From the NCBI RefSeq assembly GCF_000719515.1, contig NZ_JOGR01000013.1, forward strand, positions 124,001 through 188,000: a stretch of 64,000 bases of DNA. The letters are read 5' to 3'. The number at the start of each line of letters is the position of its first letter. Position 1 is the first letter of the stretch. A program made the translations under genes and the position numbers. The DNA is from Glycomyces sp. NRRL B-16210. GTDB lineage: Bacteria > Actinomycetota > Actinomycetes > Mycobacteriales > Micromonosporaceae. Under the pieces are notes generated by a model, which had not been told where the DNA came from, did no database searches, and worked only from the letters and a program-made list of their open reading frames with translations. Positions 16,748-24,956 of this stretch are shown here, piece after piece.

Positions 16748-19105
16748 CTATGGGCGACCTGTGACAGATCCGCCCTTGCGGCTGTTCGAACGTCCGCGGC
16801 GCCGCACCACCGCGCGGACCTTCTCGGCCGCCTGCGCTGAACGCCGCGACATCGCCGCGTCCCCCTCGCTGCGCCTGGCGGCGAGCTTCGCGGCGAGCGA
16901 GGCGGGCCAGAACCGGGCCCGGAGGCGCTGGCGGCGCTGGGCGAGGCGGTCGAGTTCGGATCGCAGGTCGGTGACGGCGTCGGCGAGTCCGGCGGTGGGC
17001 GCCTCCCTGGGGGCGTACCGGTGCTGGGCCATGGCCGAGCCGAGCGCGGTCGCGGCCTCGCGGGCCCCGGGCGCGGCCTGCGCGAGGACCCCGCCGGCCT
17101 GTCTCGGCGTGAGGGAGTCGGAGAGGCTCACGCCGTAGTCGGTGGCGAGGTCGGCGGCCTCGGACCACGCGGACTGGGCGCTGAGCCGCTGCGGGTCGAG
17201 GCGGGAGCGGCGTATGCCGCCGCGCCACAGCGCGGGGACGAACGGGACGGCGAGGACGAGCAGGAGCGCGAGCCAGGCGGGGTTGAACCTCGAACCGGCG
17301 CCCGATCCGCCGTCGGCGGCCGAGCCGGTCGAGCCGTCGGGCGCCTCGCCGTTCGGGAACTCGGACGGGTCCCCGGCCGAGGGGTCGCCCGCGGAGGGGT
17401 CGGCGGTCGGGTCGGCGGTCGCGTCGGGCGCGGCGGTCGGATCGTCGGCGGTGTCGGCCGGTTCGGCCGCCCACGGGAAGCTCACCGAGCCGGGGACGCC
17501 GCCGGACGGCGTCGGGTCGTAGGTGACCCAGCCGGGGCCTTCGTAGTAGACCTCGACCCACGCGTGGTAGTCGTGGCTGGTGAGGATCCACGACTCGCCG
17601 TCGCGCCGGCCCTGGGACATGCCGATGACGACGCGGGCGGGCACGTCGGCCTCGCGCAGCATCCACGCCATCGTGGCCGCGTACTGCTGGCAGAAGCCGG
17701 ACTTGTTGGTGAGGAAGTCGAGGACGGCCTCGCCGCTGTCGGCCTCGGAGGTCTCCAGGGAGTACCGGAACCCGTTCGCGACCGACAGGTGGTCGAGGAC
17801 GGCGAGGACCTTCTCGTGCACCGTGGAGGCCCCGCGGGTGGTGTCCTGGACGATCTCGGTCAGCTCCGGCACGTCCGGGTGCTCGGTGTTGGCCTCCCAG
17901 CGGCTGTCGCCGGGGTCCATGCCGGGCGCGCGCGCGAGTTCGGCGGTGTCGGGCGCCGGGTCGATGTACGTCTGCGTGTAGGAGCCGACGTCGGCCATCG
18001 TGTCGCCGACGATGACGCCGGTGTCGGCGTCGATGAGCCAGTCGCCGTCGATGTCGAGCCCGGTGGGCGTCCCGTAGACGGGCACCACGGGCGCGCGGCT
18101 GTTGAGGTTCTCGATCTCGGCGGTGTACTCCTGCTGGATGCCGGGCCGCGCGAACTGGTCGAACTCGGCCTCGCCGTCGTAGTCGTTGGGGACGAACCCG
18201 TCGTTGTTCAACTCGTCGAGCACGTGCATCCGCAGATACCGCGGGTTCGGGTCGGTCGTGGTGACCCGCAGGACGTCGACGGCCTCGGGCCGGTTGAGCG
18301 AGCCGGACAGCTGCGCCCACGGGTTCACGTCCCCGAGCCCGTAGGCCTCCCCGTCCCCGCCGAAGCCGCCCGAGACCCGGTCGACCAGGCCCGAGGTGTT
18401 GACCGGCACGACGGTGAGGATCGTGAGCGTCGCGGCGATGAACGCGACCGCCGACCAGCGCGCGGTGCGCGCCATCGGCGACGGGAAGCCCTGCCCGACG
18501 AGCTGCCCGGCCCCGGTGAAGCGGTGCCCGAACGCCGAGACGCGCCGCAGGTTGTCGTCGGCGAGGATCCACAGGTAGGCCACGGCCGGGAGGATGAACC
18601 AGAACCAGGCGGTCGCCTCGGGGGCGACCGAGACCGGCACCAGGTACATCGTCAGCAGCGTCAGCCCCGCCAGCGCCGGAGTGCGCAGGCCGACCACGAA
18701 CATGTCGTGGAGGATCGCGACGATCCCCACGCCCACGACCGTCAGGAACAGGATGCCCCCCTCAGGGGCCACCGGCGGGGCGTTGACGACGATGTCGGCC
18801 ACGCCCGAGCCGGCCAGTTGCGCCCAGTGCTCGAACGTGCCGGGCATCGGGATGATGAACAGGAACCCGGTCCCGCCGCCGAAACCGGCGGTGAGGACCA
18901 CCATGAGCGCCGCGGCCATGGCCAGGGTCTGGAGGCCCTGCCCGCGCCCGGCCGCGCGCACCAGCGCACCGGTCACCGCGATCATCGTGATCGTCAGCAG
19001 CACCGGGAACGTCCACCCCAGGCCCTCGAAGACGCCCAGGAGCGGCGTCAAGGTCAGCGCCAGCGTCGCGGCGGCGACCATCGTGGCGTGCCGCTGTCCG
19101 TTCAT
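16748..19105 (-). CDS. TgpA-like membrane transglutaminase
   Basis: 785 residues. The N-terminus has about six membrane segments (residues 8-190), followed by an extracytoplasmic transglutaminase-like domain with Cys in KSGFCQQYAATMAWML (about residue 470), His in SHDYHAWVEVYY and Asp in TYDPTP. Then come an Asp/Pro-rich linker, a transmembrane helix (about 645-665) and a cytoplasmic tail. This is the standard actinobacterial TgpA architecture. It forms an operon with a MoxR AAA+ ATPase and a DUF58 protein, a conserved trio thought to process or assemble envelope proteins; the substrate is unknown. The ATG overlaps the DUF58 stop (ATGA), with GGAGG upstream. Confidence 0.9.
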   Translation of the reverse strand: MNGQRHATMVAAATLALTLTPLLGVFEGLGWTFPVLLTITMIAVTGALVRAAGRGQGLQTLAMAAALMVVLTAGFGGGTGFLFIIPMPGTFEHWAQLAGSGVADIVVNAPPVAPEGGILFLTVVGVGIVAILHDMFVVGLRTPALAGLTLLTMYLVPVSVAPEATAWFWFILPAVAYLWILADDNLRRVSAFGHRFTGAGQLVGQGFPSPMARTARWSAVAFIAATLTILTVVPVNTSGLVDRVSGGFGGDGEAYGLGDVNPWAQLSGSLNRPEAVDVLRVTTTDPNPRYLRMHVLDELNNDGFVPNDYDGEAEFDQFARPGIQQEYTAEIENLNSRAPVVPVYGTPTGLDIDGDWLIDADTGVIVGDTMADVGSYTQTYIDPAPDTAELARAPGMDPGDSRWEANTEHPDVPELTEIVQDTTRGASTVHEKVLAVLDHLSVANGFRYSLETSEADSGEAVLDFLTNKSGFCQQYAATMAWMLREADVPARVVIGMSQGRRDGESWILTSHDYHAWVEVYYEGPGWVTYDPTPSGGVPGSVSFPWAAEPADTADDPTAAPDATADPTADPSAGDPSAGDPSEFPNGEAPDGSTGSAADGGSGAGSRFNPAWLALLLVLAVPFVPALWRGGIRRSRLDPQRLSAQSAWSEAADLATDYGVSLSDSLTPRQAGGVLAQAAPGAREAATALGSAMAQHRYAPREAPTAGLADAVTDLRSELDRLAQRRQRLRARFWPASLAAKLAARRSEGDAAMSRRSAQAAEKVRAVVRRRGRSNSRKGGSVTGRP

Positions 19106-20346
19106 GCGAGGGTCCTCCACGCGCCCAGGCGGGGCCACACCCGGCGCAGCTCGGTCCCGGCGACCACCGGGATCACCTGCCAGCCCGCGTTCGCCAGCGC
19201 CGCCACCGCGGCCCGGTGCTGCTCGGCGAACACCTGCTCCCGCGGGTCGATCCGCCCCGTCGGCGCCTTCGGGATCCACCGCACCGGGTCGACGACCAGC
19301 GCCGAGCAGTGCCCGCCGCGCTTGGCCAGACGCCCCAGCGCCGCCCCCTCCTCAGGGGTCAGGTGCCCCAGGAACGCCACGATCCCCGAGACCGAACGCG
19401 ACCGCTGCGCCTGCTCGACCATGTGCGCCACCGGCGCCTCAGGGGCGGCCGCCACCGTCGCCAGGTACCGCAGCGCCTGGCTGTAGTCGCCCTGGCGGCA
19501 CTCGAAATCGCGTTCGGCGGTGATCAGCCACGGGTCGATGCCGTCGCGCGCGAGCCGCACGGTCGCCGAGGCGGCCGCGTCCACCATCCACTCGAAACTC
19601 GACAGCTCCCCGCGGTGCGCCCCGCGCCGCACGTCCAGCAGCACCGCGGCGTTGTTCTCCCACGGCTGCTCCTCGCGCCGGACCATGAGCTGGCCGCGGT
19701 GGGCGCTGGCCTTCCAGTGGACGCGGCGCATGTCGTCCCCGTGCCGGTACTCGCGCACCGCGATGTCGTCGTTGCCGGTGATGGCCACCGCGTGCGCGGC
19801 CGACTCGCCCGAGGACATGCCCGCCCCGCCCGGCAGCAGCAGGCTCGACAGCGGCTGGATGCGCGGGGTGACCACCAGTTCGGTGGTGATCGGGAACTCC
19901 TGCACCGACACCGCCAGCCCGAACGGGTCGGCCGTGCGCACCGTCAGCGGCCCCAGCTCGTACGCGCCGCGGGTGCCGGGCGTGATCGTGTAGTTGACGA
20001 CGCTGCGCGCGCCGGGCGCGAGGCGCTCCAGGACCAGGCGCGGGCGGTTGCCGAGCCGGTAGGGGATGCGGTCCTCCAGCATGAGCGCCGGCGGGCGCCG
20101 CCGCCCGGTGTTCTGGATGCCCAGCCGCACCTGCGTGGACTGCCCGGCCTCCACCTGCGGCGGGTTGAGCACCCGGTTCGACTCCAGGGTCGGGCGCGTC
20201 CAGCGCAGCAGGACCAGCCCGCCCAGCGGGGTGATGGCCGCCAGCAGCGCCGCGCGCAGCAGATCGCCCTCGCCCACCGCCAGGGCGGTGAGGCCGACGA
20301 CCACGCTCACCACCAGCAGCGTCTTGCCGCGCCCGGTGAGCTCCAC
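19102..20346 (-). CDS. DUF58 membrane protein (MoxR partner)
   Basis: 414 residues. Two adjacent transmembrane helices (about 8-48) are followed by a DUF58 domain of beta-rich then vWA-like fold, with the family signature REYRHGDDMRRVHWKASAH (about residues 195-213). It is anchored in the membrane with the domain facing the cytosol or cell wall depending on family member. The start is GTG at 20346 with GGAGG 9 nt upstream, 2 nt after the moxR stop. It overlaps the transglutaminase gene by 4 nt. Confidence 0.9.
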   Translation of the reverse strand: MELTGRGKTLLVVSVVVGLTALAVGEGDLLRAALLAAITPLGGLVLLRWTRPTLESNRVLNPPQVEAGQSTQVRLGIQNTGRRRPPALMLEDRIPYRLGNRPRLVLERLAPGARSVVNYTITPGTRGAYELGPLTVRTADPFGLAVSVQEFPITTELVVTPRIQPLSSLLLPGGAGMSSGESAAHAVAITGNDDIAVREYRHGDDMRRVHWKASAHRGQLMVRREEQPWENNAAVLLDVRRGAHRGELSSFEWMVDAAASATVRLARDGIDPWLITAERDFECRQGDYSQALRYLATVAAAPEAPVAHMVEQAQRSRSVSGIVAFLGHLTPEEGAALGRLAKRGGHCSALVVDPVRWIPKAPTGRIDPREQVFAEQHRAAVAALANAGWQVIPVVAGTELRRVWPRLGAWRTLA

Positions 20347-20348
20347 GC

Positions 20349-21353
20349 CTAGAACCTCCCCGGGTGGGACACCACCGGGACGTGTCTGAGGATGTCGGAG
20401 ACGATCGCCTTCGTGTCGCCACCGCCCATGGTCGTCTCCGTGGTCGGGATGAGCCGGTGCGCCAGGACCGGCACGGCCAGTTGCTGCACGTCGTCCGGCA
20501 GCGCGAAGTCGCGCCCGTCCATCGCCGCGAGCACCTGCGTGCACCGCAGCAGCTGCAACGTCGCGCGCGGGCTCGCGCCGAGGCGCACCTGCGCGTTCGT
20601 GCGGGTCGCGGTCACCAGGTCCACCACGTAGCGCTTGAGCTCGGGCGCCAGGTGCACCGCGCGGGCCGCGGCGATCATCCGCACGATCATCTCCCCGTCG
20701 GCCACTGGCCGCAGGGCGTCGAGCGGGTTGTACTCCTCGCGCCGGTCCAGCAGCTCCAGCTCGGCCTTCAAGTCCGGGTAGCCGATCGCCAGGCGCGCGG
20801 TGAAGCGGTCGCGCTGGGCCTCGGGCAGCGGGTAGGTCCCCTCCATCTCCACCGGGTTCTGGGTGGCGATGACCATGAACGGGCTGCGCAGCTTGTACGT
20901 GTTCCCGTCGACGGTGACCTGCCGCTCCTCCATGCACTCCAGCAGCGCCGACTGCGTCTTGGGGCTGGCGCGGTTGATCTCGTCGCCGAGGATGAGGTTC
21001 CCGAAGATCGCCCCGGGCTTGAACACGAAGTCGCGCTTCTCGGGGTCGAAGATGCTCACGCCGGTCACGTCGGACGGCAGCAGGTCGGGGGTGAACTGGA
21101 TCCGGCGCACCGAGCAGTCGACCGAGCGCGCCAGCGCCTTCGCCAACTGCGTCTTCCCGACCCCGGGGACGTCTTCGAGCAGCAGGTGGCCCTCCGCCAG
21201 CATGACCGAGAGCGCGAGCTTGATCGTGTGCGACTTGCCCTCGATCACCCACTCGACGTTGGTCAAGATCGCCTCGGCCGTCGCCTTGAACTCCTGAGGG
21301 GAGAGCGGCGCCGGCGCCTGCGGCTGCTGAACTGGGGACGACTCGAAGGTCAA
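20349..21353 (-). CDS. MoxR-family AAA+ ATPase
   Basis: 334 residues. Walker A is LLEDVPGVGKTQLAKAL (about residue 55). Walker B is LGDEINRASPKTQSALLECM (about 118), with sensor 1 ATQNPVEMEGTYPLPEAQRDRF (quoted in part of the family block) and the C-terminal lid. MoxR ATPases act as chaperone-like assembly factors for metal insertion or envelope complexes, together with vWA/DUF58 partners, as here. The start is TTG at 21353, chosen because GGGAGG stands 4 nt upstream; an in-frame GTG a little further upstream has no such site. It is the first gene of the moxR-DUF58-tgpA operon. Confidence 0.92.
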   Translation of the reverse strand: MTFESSPVQQPQAPAPLSPQEFKATAEAILTNVEWVIEGKSHTIKLALSVMLAEGHLLLEDVPGVGKTQLAKALARSVDCSVRRIQFTPDLLPSDVTGVSIFDPEKRDFVFKPGAIFGNLILGDEINRASPKTQSALLECMEERQVTVDGNTYKLRSPFMVIATQNPVEMEGTYPLPEAQRDRFTARLAIGYPDLKAELELLDRREEYNPLDALRPVADGEMIVRMIAAARAVHLAPELKRYVVDLVTATRTNAQVRLGASPRATLQLLRCTQVLAAMDGRDFALPDDVQQLAVPVLAHRLIPTTETTMGGGDTKAIVSDILRHVPVVSHPGRF

Positions 21354-21674
21354 AGGTCCTCCCGGGGATCGATCGTTGAGGTGGGACACCGCGAAGCGAC
21401 GCGATGGCGGATCGGACGCGCGCCAGCGCGCGATGACAGCGCCGCGCGGCCGGTTCCGCGACGCGAGGCACCGCGCCTTGAAACGCCGTGCGCCGTAACC
21501 GTCTCTTGTTCCGCCATCGTACCCGTGCACGCCCAGCAGCCGTGTCGCGCGCCACCGATGGGCGCTTCCGCTGCGGCGGGCCCCTTCCGGCACCGACCGG
21601 CACCGGACGGGACCGCGCGGGCGCGGCCCCGCGCGCCCGCCCCAACGTGCTGTACCGCCGGTCGGCCGTTCCGC
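21354..21674. other. divergent promoter region, moxR / leuS
   Basis: No gene. For moxR, TACGAT on the minus strand (21516-21521) is a possible -10 box about 165 bp upstream of its start. The plus-strand end holds the leuS leader promoter listed separately. Open frames on the plus strand here lack codon bias. Confidence 0.35.
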
Positions 21675-21680
21675 TACACT
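21675..21680 (+). promoter_or_regulatory. -10 box of the leuS leader transcript
   Basis: TACACT, 6 nt before the ATG of the leader peptide, so the leader is probably translated from a leaderless transcript. The -35 (TGTACC, about 18 nt upstream) is weak. Confidence 0.55.
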
Positions 21681-21686
21681 GGGGTC

Positions 21687-21716
21687 ATGTCTCGGCGTTT
21701 CGAGCTTCTTATCTAG
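21687..21716 (+). CDS. leuS leader peptide (MSRRFELLI)
   Basis: A nine-codon ORF ending in TAG. It contains two adjacent leucine codons, CTT CTT, which are very rare in this GC-rich genome where CTC and CTG dominate. Directly after the stop come a hairpin and then a terminator with six T, upstream of leuS. This is the classic layout of ribosome-mediated attenuation: stalling at the leucine codons when charged tRNA-Leu is scarce would favour read-through into leuS. The peptide itself probably has no other function. The arrangement is seen in the sequence; the mechanism is inferred. Confidence 0.75.
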   Translation: MSRRFELLI

Positions 21717-21766
21717 CCGTGTCGGAGTGAACCCGCACGGCGACCCCTGCATGCCAGGGGTTTTTT
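21717..21766 (+). terminator. attenuator hairpins upstream of leuS
   Basis: First hairpin GCCGTG (21717-21722) / CACGGC (21736-21741). Terminator stem CCCCTG (21744-21749) / CAGGGG (21755-21760) with loop CATGC and TTTTTT at 21761-21766, rare in a genome this GC-rich. It lies 95 nt before leuS. Confidence 0.8.
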
Positions 21767-21861
21767 GCTGTCTAGGGTCGAATCCGATCACGCAGGCCCG
21801 GAGCCGACGCCACCAGGATCAATGCCACTGATACCAGCGCCACAGGACCACAGGACGAGTC

Positions 21862-24675
21862 ATGAGCGAACCCGCACACCGTTACGACGCCAAGCTGGCC
21901 AACGAGATCGAACCGCGCTGGCAGGCGCGCTGGGAGGCCGAGCAGACCTTCCGCGCCCCCAACCCGGTCGGCGCGCTCGCCGAACCCGACCACCCGCGGG
22001 CCGGGGCGCCCAAGAAGTTCGTGATGGACATGTTCCCCTACCCCTCGGGGGCGGGGCTGCACGTGGGCCACCCGCTGGGCTACATCGCCACCGACGCGTA
22101 CTCGCGCTACCTGCGCATGGCCGGGTACAACGTGCTGCACCCGCTGGGCATGGACGCGTTCGGCCTGCCGACCGAGCAGTACGCGATCGCGACCGGCCGC
22201 CAGCCCGCCGAGATCACCGCCGAGAACATCGAGCGGTACCGGCGCCAGCTGCGCATGGTCGGCATGGGCTACGACAACCGCCGCGACTTCGCGACCACCG
22301 ACCCGGACTACTTCAAGTGGACGCAGTGGATCTTCCTCCAGATCTTCAACTCCTACTACGACACCGAGGCCGACCGGGCCCGGCCGATCGCCGACCTGAT
22401 CGCCGCGTTCGAGTCCGGTGAGCGGCAGACCCCGGGTGAGCGCCCGTGGGCCGAGCTGAGCGAGGTCGAGCGCCGCCGCCTGGTCGACGGCCACCGCCTG
22501 GCCTACGTCACCGAGGCGCCCGTGAACTGGTGCCCGGGCCTGGGCACGGTGCTGTCGAACGAGGAGGTCACCTCCGAGGGGCGCAGCGAGCGCGGGAACT
22601 TCCCGGTCTACACGCGCACCCTGAAGCAGTGGATGATGCGCATCACCGCCTACGCCGACCGGCTGCTGGACGACCTGAACGGCCTGGACTGGACCGAGTC
22701 GCTGAAGTCCATGCAGCGCAACTGGATCGGCAAGTCCGTCGGCGCGTTCGTCGACTTCGCGACCTACGCGGGGGACATCCGGGTCTTCACCACCCGGCCC
22801 GACACCCTGTTCGGCGCCACCTACATGGTCCTGGCCCCCGAGCACCCGCTGGTCGACGCCCTGACCGCCGAGGCCTGGCCCGCCGGCGTGGCCGAGTCCT
22901 GGACCGGCGGGCAGGACACGCCCGCCGCGGCCGTGGCCGCCTACCGCGCCCAGGCCGCCGCCAAGACCGACGTGGAGCGCCAGGCCGACGCGAAGGAGAA
23001 GACCGGCGTCTTCACCGGCGGGTACGCCACCAACCCCGTCAACGGCGAGACGGTCCCGGTGTTCATCGCCGACTACGTGCTGGCCGGCTACGGCACCGGC
23101 GCGATCATGGCCGTCCCGGCCCACGACGAGCGCGACTTCGCCTTCGCGCGGGCCTTCGACATCCCGATCGTGCAGGTCATCACCGAAGGCGTCGAGTGGG
23201 ACCGCCAGGAGGTCCTGACAAGCAGCGCCGGCACGTGCGTCAACTCCGGGTTCCTGGACGGCCTGGCCGTCCCCGACGCCAAGGCCCGCATGATCGACTG
23301 GCTGGCCGAGCACGGCCGCGGCGAGGGCGCCACCACCTTCCGCCTGCGCGACTGGCTGTTCAGCCGCCAGCGCTACTGGGGCGAGCCCTTCCCGATCGTC
23401 TACGACGAGACGGGCCTGCCGGTGGCGCTGACTGACGACCAGCTGCCGGTCGAGCTGCCCCAGATGGACGACTTCTCGCCCAAGACCTTCGACCCCGAGG
23501 ACGCCGACTCCGCGCCCGAGCCGCCGCTGGGCCGCGCCAAGGACTGGGTCGAGGTCGAGCTGGACCTGGGCGACGGTCCGCGCACCTACACGCGCGAGCT
23601 GAACACCATGCCCAACTGGGCCGGTTCCTCCTGGTACGAGCTGCGCTACACCGACCCCAAGGCCGCCTCGGCCCTCACCGAGCCCGAGAACGAGTCCTAC
23701 TGGATGGGCCCGGAGGACGCCGAGGACGTCGGCGGGGTCGACCTGTACATCGGCGGTGTCGAGCACGCCGTGCTGCACCTGCTGTACGCCCGCTTCTGGC
23801 AGAAGGTCCTGTTCGACCTGGGGCACGTCTCCAGCCGCGAGCCGTTCCGCCGCCTGTTCAACCAGGGCTACATCCAGGCCTACGCCTACAGCGACGACCG
23901 CGGGGTCTACGTCAACGCCGAAGAGGTCGAAGAGGCCGACGGCGTCTACTACCACGAGGGCAGGAAGGTCAACCGCGAGTACGGCAAGATGGGCAAGTCC
24001 CTGAAGAACGTCGTCACGCCCGACGAGATCTGCGAGCGCTACGGCGCCGACACCTTCCGCGTCTACGAGATGTCGATGGGCCCGCTGGCCGACTCCAAGC
24101 CCTGGGAGACCCGGGCCATCGTCGGCTCCCAGCGGTTCCTGCAACGCCTGTGGCGCAACATCGTCGACGAGGAGACCGGCGAGGTCACCGTCACCGACGC
24201 CGAACCCGACACGGCCACCCTGCGCGAGATGCACAAGGCCATCGCCGGGGTCCGCGAGGACTACGAGCACCTGCGCATGAACACCGCCGTGGCCAAGCTG
24301 ATCACGCTGAACAACCACGTGACCGGCCTGAACCCGGTGCCGCGCGCGGCGGCCGAGGCCCTGGTCGCGATGACCGCCCCGGTCGCCCCGCACATCGCCG
24401 AGGAGCTGTGGGAGCGGCTGGGCAACGAGGGCGGCATCGCCTACGCGCCGTTCCCCGAGGTCGACGAGCGGTACCTGGTCGAGGACACCGTGACCTACCC
24501 GGTCCAGATCAACGGGAAGGTCCGCGGGCGCATCGAGATCGCCGCCGACGCCGACGAGGAGGCGGTGAAGGCCGCCGCCCTGTCCGAGGAGAAGGTCGCC
24601 GCGAACCTGGCCGGCAAGGACGTCAAGAAGGTGATCGTGGTGGCGGGCCGGATGGTCTCGATCGTCGCGAAGTAG
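21862..24675 (+). CDS. leuS: leucyl-tRNA synthetase
   Basis: 937 residues; a class I aminoacyl-tRNA synthetase that charges tRNA-Leu in the cytosol. Landmarks: the HIGH-type motif in PYPSGAGLHVGHPLGY (about residues 58-73), the CP1 editing domain (about 240-430; TTRPDTLFGATYMVLAPEHP and GTGAIMAVPAHDERD), KMSKS as GKMGKSLKN (about 711) and the tRNA-binding and C-terminal domains. Length is normal for actinobacteria. GGACGAG lies before the ATG. The gene follows a leader-peptide attenuator, so its expression probably answers to leucyl-tRNA supply. A strong hairpin ends the unit. Confidence 0.97.
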   Translation: MSEPAHRYDAKLANEIEPRWQARWEAEQTFRAPNPVGALAEPDHPRAGAPKKFVMDMFPYPSGAGLHVGHPLGYIATDAYSRYLRMAGYNVLHPLGMDAFGLPTEQYAIATGRQPAEITAENIERYRRQLRMVGMGYDNRRDFATTDPDYFKWTQWIFLQIFNSYYDTEADRARPIADLIAAFESGERQTPGERPWAELSEVERRRLVDGHRLAYVTEAPVNWCPGLGTVLSNEEVTSEGRSERGNFPVYTRTLKQWMMRITAYADRLLDDLNGLDWTESLKSMQRNWIGKSVGAFVDFATYAGDIRVFTTRPDTLFGATYMVLAPEHPLVDALTAEAWPAGVAESWTGGQDTPAAAVAAYRAQAAAKTDVERQADAKEKTGVFTGGYATNPVNGETVPVFIADYVLAGYGTGAIMAVPAHDERDFAFARAFDIPIVQVITEGVEWDRQEVLTSSAGTCVNSGFLDGLAVPDAKARMIDWLAEHGRGEGATTFRLRDWLFSRQRYWGEPFPIVYDETGLPVALTDDQLPVELPQMDDFSPKTFDPEDADSAPEPPLGRAKDWVEVELDLGDGPRTYTRELNTMPNWAGSSWYELRYTDPKAASALTEPENESYWMGPEDAEDVGGVDLYIGGVEHAVLHLLYARFWQKVLFDLGHVSSREPFRRLFNQGYIQAYAYSDDRGVYVNAEEVEEADGVYYHEGRKVNREYGKMGKSLKNVVTPDEICERYGADTFRVYEMSMGPLADSKPWETRAIVGSQRFLQRLWRNIVDEETGEVTVTDAEPDTATLREMHKAIAGVREDYEHLRMNTAVAKLITLNNHVTGLNPVPRAAAEALVAMTAPVAPHIAEELWERLGNEGGIAYAPFPEVDERYLVEDTVTYPVQINGKVRGRIEIAADADEEAVKAAALSEEKVAANLAGKDVKKVIVVAGRMVSIVAK

Positions 24676-24774
24676 GGCGCTCCGGTCGCCGGGCGCGATC
24701 GTGCCCGATCACCGGAATGCTTCGTTCATTGTGAAATGACCGTTCCCCTATGATTCCTCCTCAATAGTCACCGA

Positions 24775-24802
24775 AGCGGGCCCGGCATCGTCCGGGCCCG
24801 CT
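24775..24802 (+). terminator. terminator after leuS
   Basis: 11-bp perfect stem AGCGGGCCCGG / CCGGGCCCGCT with a 6-nt loop, 100 nt after the leuS stop; no T tract. Confidence 0.7.
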
Positions 24803-24846
24803 CGGCGTCCGTGATGCTTCCGTGGCCGGACAACCCCAGGTCAGTA

Positions 24847-24875
24847 TTGACGCATGTCTATGCATTCGCTAGGCT
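24847..24875 (+). promoter_or_regulatory. promoter of the xylanase gene
   Basis: TTGACG (24847-24852), 17-nt spacer, TAGGCT (24870-24875). The predicted start site, about 24882, is 5 bp before the CebR-like operator. Confidence 0.7.
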
Positions 24876-24886
24876 GTGGACTACCT

Positions 24887-24900
24887 TGGGAGCGCTCCGC
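24887..24900. promoter_or_regulatory. CebR-type operator before the xylanase
   Basis: TGGGAGCGCTCCGC matches 12 of 14 positions of the actinomycete CebR palindrome TGGGAGCGCTCCCA. CebR is a LacI-family repressor released by cello-oligosaccharides. The site lies just after the predicted start site, where it would block transcription. No cebR gene is in the window. Confidence 0.75.
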
Positions 24901-24956
24901 TCCCTCTTGGAACAGCCTCGTTCCCTCACGCGCGGCATCTGACTGAGGAGCTTTTC

